DNA from: Smaragdicoccus niigatensis DSM 44881 = NBRC 103563
GTDB taxonomy: Bacteria > Actinomycetota > Actinomycetes > Mycobacteriales > Mycobacteriaceae
Length of the DNA stretch: 64,000 nt
Reading direction: 5' to 3'
Assembly: GCF_000380645.1 (NCBI RefSeq)
Contig: NZ_AQXZ01000016.1
Coordinates: 310,001 to 374,000, forward strand
Part shown: positions 28,162-37,105 of the stretch, in pieces
Numbering within the stretch: position 1 is the stretch's first letter
Layout of the letters: each line of letters opens with the position of its first letter
Position numbers and translations under genes: made by a program
The notes under the pieces: generated by a model
The model's input: only the letters and a program-made list of their open reading frames with translations
The model's database searches: none
Told to the model about the DNA's origin: nothing

Positions 28162-29672
28162 CCACCTCTCTCATCCAGGCGGCCACGGACGCCGACCAGG
28201 TCATCACCTATTCGCCGTTCGGCGGTCCCAACGCTCACCTCCCGCTCTCGACCGCCGATGACGTCGACGCCGCGTTCGCCAAAGCCCGTGCTGCCCAAAA
28301 GGGTTGGCACGATACTCCGATCCGCGAGCGCGCGGCGATCATCCTGCGCTTCCACGACCTGCTGCTCGAACGGCAGAACCAGGTCCTCGATCTCATCCAG
28401 CGCGAGAACGGCAAGGCTCGAAAGGATGCGTTCCTGGAAGTCGCGGACATCGCGCTCACGGCCCGCTACTACGCGAGGACGGCCGCGAAACTGCTCAAGC
28501 CGCGTCGCCGGCGGGGCGCCTTTCCGGTCCTCACCCACACGACGGAACTTCGGCAGCCGAAGGGCGTCGTCGCGGTGGTTTCACCGTGGAACTACCCGCT
28601 GAGCCTGGCGGTCGGTGACACGATTCCTGCACTGCTGGCGGGCAATGCCGTCGTGCAGAAGCCGGACACCCAAACCGCGCTCACCGCGTTGTGGGCCGTC
28701 GATCTCATGTACGAGGCGGGCCTGCCGAAGGATCTGTGGCAGATCGTCGTCGGCCCGGGCCGCGTGCTCGGCGATGCGCTGATGGCCAACGCCGACTACC
28801 TGATGTTCACCGGTTCGACGGCCAGCGGTCGCGGCATCGCGAGCGCCGCCGGCGAACGGCTCATCGGTTGCTCGCTGGAACTCGGCGGCAAGAACGCGCT
28901 GGTCGTGCTCGACGATGCCGACCTCAACAAGGCCGCCGAAGGCGCCGTCCGGGCGTGCTTCGCCTCGACCGGCCAGCTGTGCATCTCCATCGAACGCATC
29001 TATGTCCACGAAAGCGTCCACGACCGCTTCCTGCAGAAGTTCGCCAAGCGGGTTCGCGCGATGCAACTCGGATCCGACCTCGACTACCGCAACGACATGG
29101 GGTCGCTCACGTCGGAGTCGCAGTTCAAGACGATCAACGCGCATGTCGACGACGCGAAGGCGCTCGGCGCGACCGTCGTGGCCGGTGGCCAGGCCCGACC
29201 GGACCTCGGGCCGTACTTCTACGAGCCGACGATCCTCACCGGGGTCACCCCGGACATGGCCTGCTACCGCGAAGAGACATTCGGCCCCGTGGTGTCCGTC
29301 TACGCCTTCTCCAGCGACGACGAGGCGGTCGTGCTCGCCAACGACACCCCGTACGGCCTCAACGCGAGCGTCTGGACCCGTAGCGCCAAGCGGGGCCGTC
29401 GCCTCGGTGCCCGCCTGCATGCCGGCACCGTCAACATCAACGAGGCCTTCGCCGCCGCCTGGGGCAGCGTCGATGCGCCGATGGGCGGCATGGGCGATTC
29501 CGGTCTCGGCCGCCGGCACGGTGCCGAGGGAATCCTCAAGTACACCGAAGGCCAGACCATCGCTCACCAGCGCGTTATCGGCTTCCGTCCACCGAAACCG
29601 CTCTCCGAGAGCCAGTGGGCACGCTTGCTCACCTTCTCGTTCAGACTTCTCAAGAAAGCAGGAATGAAGTGA
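28158..29672 (+). CDS. Aldehyde dehydrogenase family protein
   Basis: NAD(P)-dependent oxidation of an aldehyde to its acid, 504 residues. Family features are VVSPWNYPLSLAVGDTIPAL (cofactor-binding fold), FTGSTASGRGIA, LELGGKNALVVLDDADL (general-base Glu) and STGQLCISIERI with the catalytic Cys at residue 275. It resembles the succinate-semialdehyde dehydrogenase subgroup, but the lipid context argues for a fatty or aromatic aldehyde. The C-terminal 35 residues (RLLTFSFRLLKKAGMK) are basic and may touch the membrane. GTG at 28158 overlaps the previous stop. Confidence 0.92.
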   Translation: MTTSLIQAATDADQVITYSPFGGPNAHLPLSTADDVDAAFAKARAAQKGWHDTPIRERAAIILRFHDLLLERQNQVLDLIQRENGKARKDAFLEVADIALTARYYARTAAKLLKPRRRRGAFPVLTHTTELRQPKGVVAVVSPWNYPLSLAVGDTIPALLAGNAVVQKPDTQTALTALWAVDLMYEAGLPKDLWQIVVGPGRVLGDALMANADYLMFTGSTASGRGIASAAGERLIGCSLELGGKNALVVLDDADLNKAAEGAVRACFASTGQLCISIERIYVHESVHDRFLQKFAKRVRAMQLGSDLDYRNDMGSLTSESQFKTINAHVDDAKALGATVVAGGQARPDLGPYFYEPTILTGVTPDMACYREETFGPVVSVYAFSSDDEAVVLANDTPYGLNASVWTRSAKRGRRLGARLHAGTVNINEAFAAAWGSVDAPMGGMGDSGLGRRHGAEGILKYTEGQTIAHQRVIGFRPPKPLSESQWARLLTFSFRLLKKAGMK

Positions 29673-31420
29673 GCAACGACTCCACACAATTCGACTACGA
29701 CGTTCTCGTTGTCGGCTCCGGCTTCGGCGGTTCCGTCGCGGCCTTGCGACTGACCGAGAAGGGGTACAAGGTCGGCGTCCTCGAAGCCGGACGTCGCTTC
29801 GACAAGGACTCCTACGCGAAGACCTCGTGGCAGATTCGCCGATTCCTGTGGGCCCCGCGGCTGGGTTGCTACGGCATCCAGCGGATCCACCTCCTCAAGG
29901 ACGCCGTGATCCTGGCCGCGTCGGGTGTCGGTGGAGGTTCACTCGTGTACGCGAACACGCTCTACGAACCCCTCGAACCGTTCTACAAGGACAAGCAGTG
30001 GGCGCACATCACCGACTGGCGCAGCGAGCTCGCACCTTACTACCGCCAGGCCAAGGCGATGCTCGGAGTTCAGGACAACCCGGATCACACGCCGGCGGAC
30101 AAGGTCATGAAGCAGATCGCCGACGACATGGGGGTCGGCGACACGTTCCACACGACCCCGGTCGGAGTCTTCTTCGGAGACAAGGACACGCAGCCCGGTG
30201 AAGCGATGGCCGACCCGTACTTCGGCGGTGCCGGGCCGGAACGAAATGCCTGCAACCGCTGCGGCAACTGCATGGTGGGCTGCCGCCACAATGCGAAGAA
30301 CACCCTCGACAAGAACTACCTGCATCTCGCCGAGAGCAATGGCGCCGACGTTCATCCCCTCACCACGGTGACGTCGGTCCGGCCACTCCCCTTCGGCGGG
30401 TACGAGATCGACACCGTGCGCAGTGGTCGAAGCGCCAAGCGGAAGAAGAACCGTCGCACGTTCACCGCACGTCAGGTCATCTTCGCGGCCGGCACCTACA
30501 ACACTCAGAAACTACTGCACCAGCTGCGGAACGACGGCACCCTGCCGGACGTATCCGAGCGCCTCGGATACCTCACTCGCACCAACTCCGAATCGATCCT
30601 GGGCGCGAAGGGCAAGTCGGCCGAGGCCAACTACGACTACGGCGTCGCGATCACCTCGTCGTTCCACCCTGACGAGCACACGCACATCGAGCCTGTCCGC
30701 TACGGCAAGGGCAGCAACTCGATGGGTCTGCTGCAGACCGCACTGACCGACGGCGGGAAGAAGACACCGCGTTGGATCACGTGGCTCCTCGCGATGCTGC
30801 TTCACCCGCGGAACCTGAGCTGGCTTTCGGTTCGGAAGTGGTCGGAGAAGACAATCATCCTGCTGGTCATGCAGACGCTGGACAACTCGATCACCGTCTC
30901 CGGCAAGAAGAATGCGTTCGGGCGCTTCAAGCTGACGTCGAAGCAGGGCCATGGCGCCCCGAACCCGACCTGGATTCCGTCCGCCAACGAAGCGGCCCGC
31001 CGAACGGCCAAGGCGATCAACGGAATTCCGGGCGGCACGATCGGCGAGATCGCCAACATTCCGATGACGGCCCACTTCATCGGTGGTTGCGCAATCGGCG
31101 ACAGCGCCGAATCCGGCGTCATCGATCCATGGCACCGGGTCTACGGGCACGAGGGTCTGCACGTGACCGACGGTTCGGCGATCACCGCGAACCTGGGTGT
31201 GAACCCGTCGCTGACGATCACGGCGCAGGCCGAGCGGGCAATGGCGTTCTGGCCGAACAAGGGTGAGGCGGATAAGCGTCCGGAGCTGGGGTCGGAATAT
31301 CGACGGGTTCCGGTGAGCGCACCGCGTCAGCCAGCGGTTCCGGACTTCGCGCCGGCGGCACTTCGTCTGCCTCTCACGGTCATCAAGACGCCGAAGGAGA
31401 CCGCCGAAACCGTCTCATGA
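29669..31420 (+). CDS. GMC-type FAD oxidoreductase (cholesterol oxidase ChoD-like)
   Basis: A 583-residue flavoprotein oxidising an alcohol. The N-terminal dinucleotide-binding motif is VLVVGSGFGGSVAALRL. The C-terminal GMC region has GGCAIGDSAESGVIDPWHRV and VTDGSAITANLGVNPSLTI. A cysteine cluster CNRCGNCMVGC near residue 190 is shared with the mycobacterial ChoD group and could hold a metal or disulfides. Sterol specificity is not established by sequence; a fatty or hydroxy-lipid substrate is possible. GTG at 29669 overlaps the ALDH stop and its TGA overlaps the patatin ATG. Confidence 0.9.
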   Translation: MSNDSTQFDYDVLVVGSGFGGSVAALRLTEKGYKVGVLEAGRRFDKDSYAKTSWQIRRFLWAPRLGCYGIQRIHLLKDAVILAASGVGGGSLVYANTLYEPLEPFYKDKQWAHITDWRSELAPYYRQAKAMLGVQDNPDHTPADKVMKQIADDMGVGDTFHTTPVGVFFGDKDTQPGEAMADPYFGGAGPERNACNRCGNCMVGCRHNAKNTLDKNYLHLAESNGADVHPLTTVTSVRPLPFGGYEIDTVRSGRSAKRKKNRRTFTARQVIFAAGTYNTQKLLHQLRNDGTLPDVSERLGYLTRTNSESILGAKGKSAEANYDYGVAITSSFHPDEHTHIEPVRYGKGSNSMGLLQTALTDGGKKTPRWITWLLAMLLHPRNLSWLSVRKWSEKTIILLVMQTLDNSITVSGKKNAFGRFKLTSKQGHGAPNPTWIPSANEAARRTAKAINGIPGGTIGEIANIPMTAHFIGGCAIGDSAESGVIDPWHRVYGHEGLHVTDGSAITANLGVNPSLTITAQAERAMAFWPNKGEADKRPELGSEYRRVPVSAPRQPAVPDFAPAALRLPLTVIKTPKETAETVS

Positions 31421-32370
31421 CCCACACTGTGGTCATGGCGAACGAGCAACGCACTTCAGTGCTCGAGGTGCTGCGCGAGCGCCTCGCGACGACGAGTTCA
31501 CCTGGACACCGCAGCGATGGTTTCCAGGTGGCACTCGCCATCGAGGGCGGCGGGAGTCGCTCGGCCTACTCGGCGGGAATGGCGATCGCGATCGACGAAC
31601 TCGGGTTGACCAACTGCTTCGACTCGGTGTTCGGCACGTCCGGCGGAGCACTGAACGCGGCGTGGCTCGTCAGCGGAGACGCGCAGCGTTTCCTCCCCTC
31701 CTGGGGGTGGCCCGAGGTCGCGGCGAAGAAGGTGACCGATCCGCAGCGAATGTTGCGCGGCGGGCCGCTCGTGGACACGCGTGTGCTCGTTCATGAGGTG
31801 TACGAGTACGTCACCCCGATGAACTTCGCCGCGATCCTTGCCAGTCCCATCACGTGCCATCCGGTGGCAACCGACGCCCGTACCGGCGAACCGACCGACC
31901 TTCATCCGCACATCCGGGACACGTTGTCGCTGCAGACAGCGCTCCGTGCGAGCACATGCATGCCACTGGTCGCGGGGCGGCCGGTCGAGCTGGATGGCCG
32001 GACATTCGTGGACGGTGGATTGTCCGAGCCGGTGCCGTTTCACGCGGCGCTCAGCCACGGCGCGACGCACGTTCTGGTTCTTCGTACGCGGCGGTCGAAC
32101 CAGACCGCCGAGGCAGCGACGCTCCTCGAACGCATCGTGCTCGCGCCGTACTTCACGCTGTTCGGTCCCGGCGCCGGTCGCTCGTTCGCGCAGCGCCATG
32201 TGGGCTACCTCGACGACGACCGTCGTCTCGACGGCGACGGCGCTCACCTACTGCAGGTCCGTCCACCGGTCGATGCCCCGAATGTCTCCCGGCTCTCCGG
32301 CGACCTGGCGCTCATCACGCGTGCGATCGAGATTGGGCGCACCGCAATGCATTCGGTGTGGGCTAGCTAG
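31417..32370 (+). CDS. Patatin-like phospholipase
   Basis: A Ser-Asp dyad acyl hydrolase of 317 residues. It has the glycine-rich oxyanion motif AIEGGGSRSAYSAGM, the nucleophile motif FGTSGGALNAAW and the catalytic Asp in FVDGGLSEPVPF. Acts on membrane or storage lipid esters; topology appears cytoplasmic, since no signal peptide is seen. Its ATG overlaps the preceding stop (ATGA), making it the fifth and last gene of the coupled operon. It would release fatty acids for the ligase and wax synthases encoded nearby (inference). Confidence 0.9.
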   Translation: MTHTVVMANEQRTSVLEVLRERLATTSSPGHRSDGFQVALAIEGGGSRSAYSAGMAIAIDELGLTNCFDSVFGTSGGALNAAWLVSGDAQRFLPSWGWPEVAAKKVTDPQRMLRGGPLVDTRVLVHEVYEYVTPMNFAAILASPITCHPVATDARTGEPTDLHPHIRDTLSLQTALRASTCMPLVAGRPVELDGRTFVDGGLSEPVPFHAALSHGATHVLVLRTRRSNQTAEAATLLERIVLAPYFTLFGPGAGRSFAQRHVGYLDDDRRLDGDGAHLLQVRPPVDAPNVSRLSGDLALITRAIEIGRTAMHSVWAS

Positions 32371-32401
32371 GTCGACGCCGGTCGTTGGGTTAACTAGACG
32401 G

Positions 32402-33067
32402 ATGCCACTGAACGTGCGCCGGGCAGAGGGTTATTCGCGCTGGGAATCCGGCATCTACGAAAGATTCATCGCGCCGGGGGCGCTGCGCCTGGTAGTACCT
32501 CTGCTCAACCAGATCGCCGATGACCTTGAGCCGACATCGACCGTGATCGACATCGGATGCGGCGGCGGCCAACAATTGGCTCATCTGCACGACGTGGCCC
32601 CAAATTTGCGACTGACCGGACTCGACGCGTCCAAGTACGAGCTAGCGGCGGCGAAGACTCGTTTGGGAGACCGTGCCACATTGGTCGAGGCATCGGCGGA
32701 TGCGATGCCGATCGCGTCCGAGAGCTTCGACGCCACTCTCTCGTTCTTCTCCATCAAGCATTGGCCGGACCAGAAGCTTGGCCTGGCCGAATGTGTGCGT
32801 ATCACCAAACCTGGCGGTCGACTCCTCATCACCGAGCTCGACGCAGGCACGACTATTCGGGAGTGGCGTCAGTTCGCCAGAACCACGGCTGTCCCACCGA
32901 TACTGCGCATGCTGTACGCCGTCGGGAGTCATCCCGTCGCAATCCGCTCGTCGATCAACGCAGACGACATGACCAGACTTTTTGCTGGACTGCCGCTCCG
33001 AGACGTGACCATTTCCCGTGTCGGTTCGAGTCCGCTGCTTGTTGGTCAGGCGACCATCGAGGGATAG
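32402..33067 (+). CDS. Class I SAM-dependent methyltransferase
   Basis: A 221-residue methyltransferase. Motif I is VIDIGCGGGQQLAHL near residue 48. The acidic end of strand 2 is in LTGLDASKYEL. A later ITKPGGRLLITELD is the usual post-I/II region of the UbiE-like Methyltransf_11 group. The substrate is unknown. It starts 31 bases after the patatin gene on the same strand and may be read through from the operon. Its 3' end lies ten bases from the convergent tetR stop. Confidence 0.87.
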   Translation: MPLNVRRAEGYSRWESGIYERFIAPGALRLVVPLLNQIADDLEPTSTVIDIGCGGGQQLAHLHDVAPNLRLTGLDASKYELAAAKTRLGDRATLVEASADAMPIASESFDATLSFFSIKHWPDQKLGLAECVRITKPGGRLLITELDAGTTIREWRQFARTTAVPPILRMLYAVGSHPVAIRSSINADDMTRLFAGLPLRDVTISRVGSSPLLVGQATIEG

Positions 33068-33077
33068 GCGCGCGGGT

Positions 33078-33725
33078 TCACTCCCCCAGTGCCCGCACGT
33101 CCGCGACCACCTGATCCACCATCGCGACGCACATCCGGGCGCATTGATCGACGAGGTCCTCCCGCGCGACGTCGACGGTGCCGCCGAGCCAGTGCAGAAT
33201 CAACTCAGCCGCGCCCGCCATGAACACGATCGTCACGAGGTCCAGGCGCTTGCGGAAGGTGTCGGGGTCGAGGTCGTAGACGAAGAGAATGTTGTCGGTG
33301 AGCAGCCGGGACAACGACTTCGTGTACGACATGCGCAGCTCGCGCAGGCTCTCCGAACCGATCGCCTCGACGTAGGCCCGCCCCTTGCGCGGGTCATCGA
33401 GGAGTGCGGAGAGCAGGATCGATGCGCAGAGTTGAGCCCGCTCGGGCAGGCTCTTCGGCGCTGCATTGAGCGCGGCAACGATTTTCTCGAAGGTCTCCAG
33501 CCCGAATTGGGCGAACGTCTCCATCAGCGCTTCTTCGCGGTTGGCGAAGCTCTCGTAGAAGTAGCGCTCGGTGAGTCCGGCCTGCTGACAGATCGCCGAG
33601 ACCTTGAGGCCGGCCATGCCGTCGCGGTCGATGACATCGAGCATCGCTTCGATGAGCTGGGCTCGCCGGACCGCACGGCGCTCCTGGGCGGGAACCCCCC
33701 GGAATGGACGTACGACCTGACTCAC
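33078..33725 (-). CDS. TetR family transcriptional regulator
   Basis: A 215-residue repressor with an N-terminal helix-turn-helix (MLDVIDRDGMAGLKVSAICQ, then AGLTERYFYESFANREEALM) and a helical ligand-binding domain. GTG at 33725 gives a normal N-terminus (SQVVRPFRGVPAQERR); the longer frame upstream is discarded. It is followed upstream on the same strand by an esterase gene, and repeated TGACA half-sites lie in the divergent fadD/esterase promoter about 1 kb away, so control of that promoter is plausible. Confidence 0.87.
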   Translation of the reverse strand: MSQVVRPFRGVPAQERRAVRRAQLIEAMLDVIDRDGMAGLKVSAICQQAGLTERYFYESFANREEALMETFAQFGLETFEKIVAALNAAPKSLPERAQLCASILLSALLDDPRKGRAYVEAIGSESLRELRMSYTKSLSRLLTDNILFVYDLDPDTFRKRLDLVTIVFMAGAAELILHWLGGTVDVAREDLVDQCARMCVAMVDQVVADVRALGE

Positions 33726-33745
33726 GGGATCTATTCTCTCATCCG

Positions 33746-34699
33746 CTAGACGACACCGAGCCGGCGTGCTGGTTGGCTCAGACCGACATCGTCGACGAAC
33801 GCGGCAATCTGGCTGAGCGCCTCCCGACTTTCCGGAAGGAATCCGACCACGAGTTGGAAGACGTGAATCTGGTCCTGCCACAACTGAAGTGAGACGGGCA
33901 CCCGGGCCTGCGCGAGCTTGGTCGCCATGTGGCGATTGCTCACGGCGAGGGGTTCGGTGGAACCGGCTTGCAGCAGCGTCGGCGGAAAATCAGTGAGATC
34001 CATGTCCAACGGCCGCACCAGCGCCGACAGTCCGTCGGCGTCGTAGCAATACTCAGACGCTTCAGCAGCGAAGTGCCGAGGCCACATGGCGTCGCACTCG
34101 TGCTCCCCGCCGCGATCGTCGGGGTCCAGCCAGCCGGAAAAAGTGAGCAGGCCGGCAGGTATCGGGAGTCCGCTGTCGCGTGCCGCAGCCACCATTCCGA
34201 ACGCGAGATTGCCGCCGGCGGAATCGCCACTGACGACCACGCGTCCCGGACTCTTCCGGCGGACGAGCCATCGGTACACCGTGAGGCAATCCGCGGCCAT
34301 CTCCGCGACGTTCGCGACCGGCGGATGACGGTAGTCGAAGAGCAACACTCGAGCGTTCGTCGCCGCGGACAGCCGCACCGCAGCGTTCAGGTACATCTCG
34401 GGTGTCCCGAACACGAATCCGCCGCCGTGAATGTGCAGAATGGTTCGCCGTTTGGTCGTCACGTTCGGTGCCGAAACCCACAGCGCGCGAACACCATCCG
34501 CGTCGACCTCGAGCACGGTGCCGGCGACGTTGCGCGAACCGACCCATTTGGCGGCCGAGTCGACGAGAGCCATCGAACCAGCACTGATCGGATACCGATT
34601 CGCGACCGCTCGGACCACCCGGAACGGGAGGGCCGTGAGGCGCGACGCCAGACTGCGACCCGCGAAGAACTGCATGTCAGGCTGGCGAGACATGTTCAC
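33746..34699 (-). CDS. Alpha/beta hydrolase, hormone-sensitive lipase type
   Basis: A 317-residue carboxylesterase distinct from the one at 27.3 kb. HSL features are ILHIHGGGFVFGTPEMYL and the Ser elbow VVSGDSAGGNLAFGM. The acidic residue lies in PLAVSNRHM and the late His in WQDQIHVFQLVVGF. Two starts are possible, GTG at 34699 and ATG at 34693; neither has a Shine-Dalgarno. It shares a divergent control region with fadD, and with it several TGACA half-sites. Lipid ester hydrolysis feeding the acyl-CoA ligase is likely. Confidence 0.88.
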   Translation of the reverse strand: MNMSRQPDMQFFAGRSLASRLTALPFRVVRAVANRYPISAGSMALVDSAAKWVGSRNVAGTVLEVDADGVRALWVSAPNVTTKRRTILHIHGGGFVFGTPEMYLNAAVRLSAATNARVLLFDYRHPPVANVAEMAADCLTVYRWLVRRKSPGRVVVSGDSAGGNLAFGMVAAARDSGLPIPAGLLTFSGWLDPDDRGGEHECDAMWPRHFAAEASEYCYDADGLSALVRPLDMDLTDFPPTLLQAGSTEPLAVSNRHMATKLAQARVPVSLQLWQDQIHVFQLVVGFLPESREALSQIAAFVDDVGLSQPARRLGVV

Positions 34700-34700
34700 G

Positions 34701-34745
34701 TGTCAGATATTGACATACATCATTGTCAATGTGAAGATCCTGACA
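34701..34745. promoter_or_regulatory. Cluster of TGTCA/TGACA half-sites in the divergent esterase-fadD promoter
   Basis: The core is a perfect seven-base inverted repeat, ATTGACA (34709-34715) and TGTCAAT (34724-34730), with an eight-base spacer. Outer TGTCAG (34701) and CTGACA (34740) add two more half-sites. This is the size and symmetry expected for a TetR-type operator; a TetR gene lies just downstream of the esterase. Confidence 0.55.
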
Positions 34746-34799
34746 ACCTTCGTGGTCAACAACGGACGAACTGTTCGCCCGCAGTAACGAGAGAGATCC

Positions 34800-36590
34800 A
34801 TGACGCACTCGACATTTCCGGAAGCCTTCCAGGCCACGATCAAGCGCCGACCCGACGCCGTCGCGATCCGCACCGTCGGCGACGCCACAACCCTCACCTT
34901 CGCCCAATGGGGTGAGCAGGTTCGCGAAATCGCGGCGGGTCTCGCCGGTATCGGTGTCAGTCGCGGCGACAAGGTCGCGATCATGATGACTAACCGCCCC
35001 GAGTTCTACCCCGTCGACGTTGCCGCGCAGCACCTCGGCGCGGCGTCGTTCTCGATGTACAACACGTCGTCGCCGGAGCAGATCCACTATTGCCTCGCGG
35101 ATTCGGGCGCGAAAGTCGCGATCGCCGAAGAGCAGTTCGTCCCACTGATCCAGAAAGCGAAAGCCGGCACGGATCTCGAGTACGTGATCTGCATCGACGG
35201 TTCTCCGGACGGCACGATCCCGCTCAGCGGACTGTCGGCATTCGCCGCGGACGACTTCGACTTCGACGCCGCGTGGCGTGCCGTTGAGCCCGACGATGTC
35301 CTGACCCTCATCTACACCTCGGGAACCACGGGCGACCCCAAGGGCGTCCAGTTGACACATGCGAGCGAGATGGCGGTGGTCGAGGCGACCCAGTCGTTGT
35401 TCCAGCTGTCGCACACGGATCGCATCCTCTCGTTCCTGCCGACCGCCCACATCGCCGACCGCTGGTCCGCCATGTACCAACTCATCGTTGCCGGAAACCA
35501 GGTCACGACAGTCGCGGACCGCACGCAGTTCGCGGCGGCGCTGGCGGATGTCCGCCCGACCATCCTCGGTGCGGTTCCGCAGGTGTGGCAGAAGCTCAAG
35601 GCCGCGATCGAGGCGAAGCTCGCGTCCGAGTCAGGCGTGAAGGCCCTCCTCGCAAACTGGGCGGTCGCCACCGGCCGCGCCGCCTCCGACGCTCGACTCG
35701 ATGGCAAGTCCGTCAACCCGATCCTCGCGGTGCAGGAAGCGGTCGCCGACAAGCTCGTCCTGTCCAAGATTCGCGCTGCCATCGGCGTCGACCAGGTTAG
35801 CCTCGGCCTGTCCGGCGCCGCGCCGATCTCGGCTGACGTCCTCCGCTTCTTCAACGGCATCGGCATCCCGGTGAGCGATGCCTGGGGCCTGTCGGAGACC
35901 TCCGGCCTCATCACGATGAGCCCGAAGGGCGCGGTCCGACCCGGCACCGTCGGCAAGCCGATCGACGGCGTGACCCTGCGGATCGCCGACGACGGCGAAG
36001 TGCTCGTCCACGGGTCCGCGATCATGAAGGGCTACCTCAACAAGCCGGAGCAGACCGCTGAGGCGATCGACGCCGACGGTTGGTTCCATACCGGCGACAT
36101 CGGTGAACTGACGAGCGAGGGCTACCTCAAGATCGTCGACCGCAAGAAGGAACTCATCATCAGCGCGGGTGGCAAGAACATGTCGCCGGCGAACATCGAG
36201 AGCTGGGTCAAGGCGTTTTCGCCGCTCATCGGCCAAGCCGTCGCGATCGGAAACGACCGCAAGTACAACACCGCACTGATCGTTCTCGACAAGGACGCGA
36301 TTGCGTCGTTCGCACCGTCGGCTTCCCTGCCCCTCGAGGCCGACGCCCTGTCCGAGCACGATGCGGTCCAGGCTCTGGTCTCAAAGGCCATCGACGACGC
36401 GAACGCCAAATTGTCGCGGGTCGAGCAGATCAAGAAGTTCCGGATCGTTCCCGAGTACTGGGAGCCGGGCTCCGACGTACTGACGCCGACGATGAAGCTC
36501 CGCCGCAAGCCGATCGATAAGCAGTACTCTGCGCTCATCGAATCCATGTATGCCGAGTCGTCGACCAAGACCGCAGGAGCTACCAAGTGA
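34800..36590 (+). CDS. Long-chain acyl-CoA ligase (FadD15-like)
   Basis: Activates fatty acids to acyl-CoA via acyl-adenylate. The 596-residue protein has the AMP-binding P-loop LIYTSGTTGDPKG near residue 173, then WGLSETSGLITM. It also has GWFHTGDIGELTSEGYLKIV and the C-terminal KIVDRKKELIISAGGKNMSP. It belongs to the long-chain (FACL/FadD15) group by overall pattern. The upstream divergent region holds repeated TGACA half-sites. The stop overlaps the thioesterase GTG. It supplies acyl-CoA to the acyltransferase and the wax synthases nearby (inference from context). Confidence 0.93.
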   Translation: MTHSTFPEAFQATIKRRPDAVAIRTVGDATTLTFAQWGEQVREIAAGLAGIGVSRGDKVAIMMTNRPEFYPVDVAAQHLGAASFSMYNTSSPEQIHYCLADSGAKVAIAEEQFVPLIQKAKAGTDLEYVICIDGSPDGTIPLSGLSAFAADDFDFDAAWRAVEPDDVLTLIYTSGTTGDPKGVQLTHASEMAVVEATQSLFQLSHTDRILSFLPTAHIADRWSAMYQLIVAGNQVTTVADRTQFAAALADVRPTILGAVPQVWQKLKAAIEAKLASESGVKALLANWAVATGRAASDARLDGKSVNPILAVQEAVADKLVLSKIRAAIGVDQVSLGLSGAAPISADVLRFFNGIGIPVSDAWGLSETSGLITMSPKGAVRPGTVGKPIDGVTLRIADDGEVLVHGSAIMKGYLNKPEQTAEAIDADGWFHTGDIGELTSEGYLKIVDRKKELIISAGGKNMSPANIESWVKAFSPLIGQAVAIGNDRKYNTALIVLDKDAIASFAPSASLPLEADALSEHDAVQALVSKAIDDANAKLSRVEQIKKFRIVPEYWEPGSDVLTPTMKLRRKPIDKQYSALIESMYAESSTKTAGATK

Positions 36591-37039
36591 CTGATCCCGA
36601 ACTGCAGAAGCTGACGGACTTCGTCCGCACTGCCATCCCGATTTTCGAGCCGATGGGCGTGACGGTCGTCGACCTTCGCCGCGGGCATGCCGCCGCAGAA
36701 ATTCCGGCCGAGGCGAACGTGAACCACTTCGGCGTGATCTACGCCGGTTCGCTGTTCACCGTCGCGGAGATGCTCGGTGGAATCATCGGGTTCAAGAGCT
36801 TCGAGAACCTCACCGGCTTCGTGCCGCTCGTCAAGAGCATGTCGATCAAATTCCTCAAGCCGGGAACGACTCGAGTGCGTGCCACGACGTCGCTCTCCGA
36901 GGAGGAGATGGCTCGCATCGAGGCCGAGGCGCAGGAGAAGGGCAAGGCCGAGTTCATCCTCACCACTAAGGTCACCGACGAGAACGGAGTCGTCGTCGCG
37001 GAGACCGAAGGTGTCTACCAGATGCGCAAGTTCGGCTGA
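36587..37039 (+). CDS. Hotdog-fold thioesterase-like protein (DUF4442/YiiD_C type)
   Basis: A 150-residue single hotdog domain. The central helix region HFGVIYAGSLFTVAEMLGG and the strand FLKPGTTRVRATTSLSEEE fit acyl-CoA thioesterase-related proteins. GTG at 36587 overlaps the fadD stop, so the two are translated together. It may set acyl-CoA levels or release free acids. A terminator follows. Confidence 0.82.
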   Translation: MTDPELQKLTDFVRTAIPIFEPMGVTVVDLRRGHAAAEIPAEANVNHFGVIYAGSLFTVAEMLGGIIGFKSFENLTGFVPLVKSMSIKFLKPGTTRVRATTSLSEEEMARIEAEAQEKGKAEFILTTKVTDENGVVVAETEGVYQMRKFG

Positions 37040-37055
37040 TTTTTCACGGAACGGG

Positions 37056-37091
37056 TCATCCACTGCACTGATCGCGGTGGATGGCCTTTTC
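37056..37091 (+). terminator. Terminator after fadD-thioesterase
   Basis: CATCCAC (37057-37063) pairs with GTGGATG (37077-37083), followed by GCCTTTTC. It lies 17 bases past the thioesterase stop and just ahead of the convergent acyltransferase gene. Confidence 0.7.
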
Positions 37092-37105
37092 TGTACCTGG
37101 CGACG

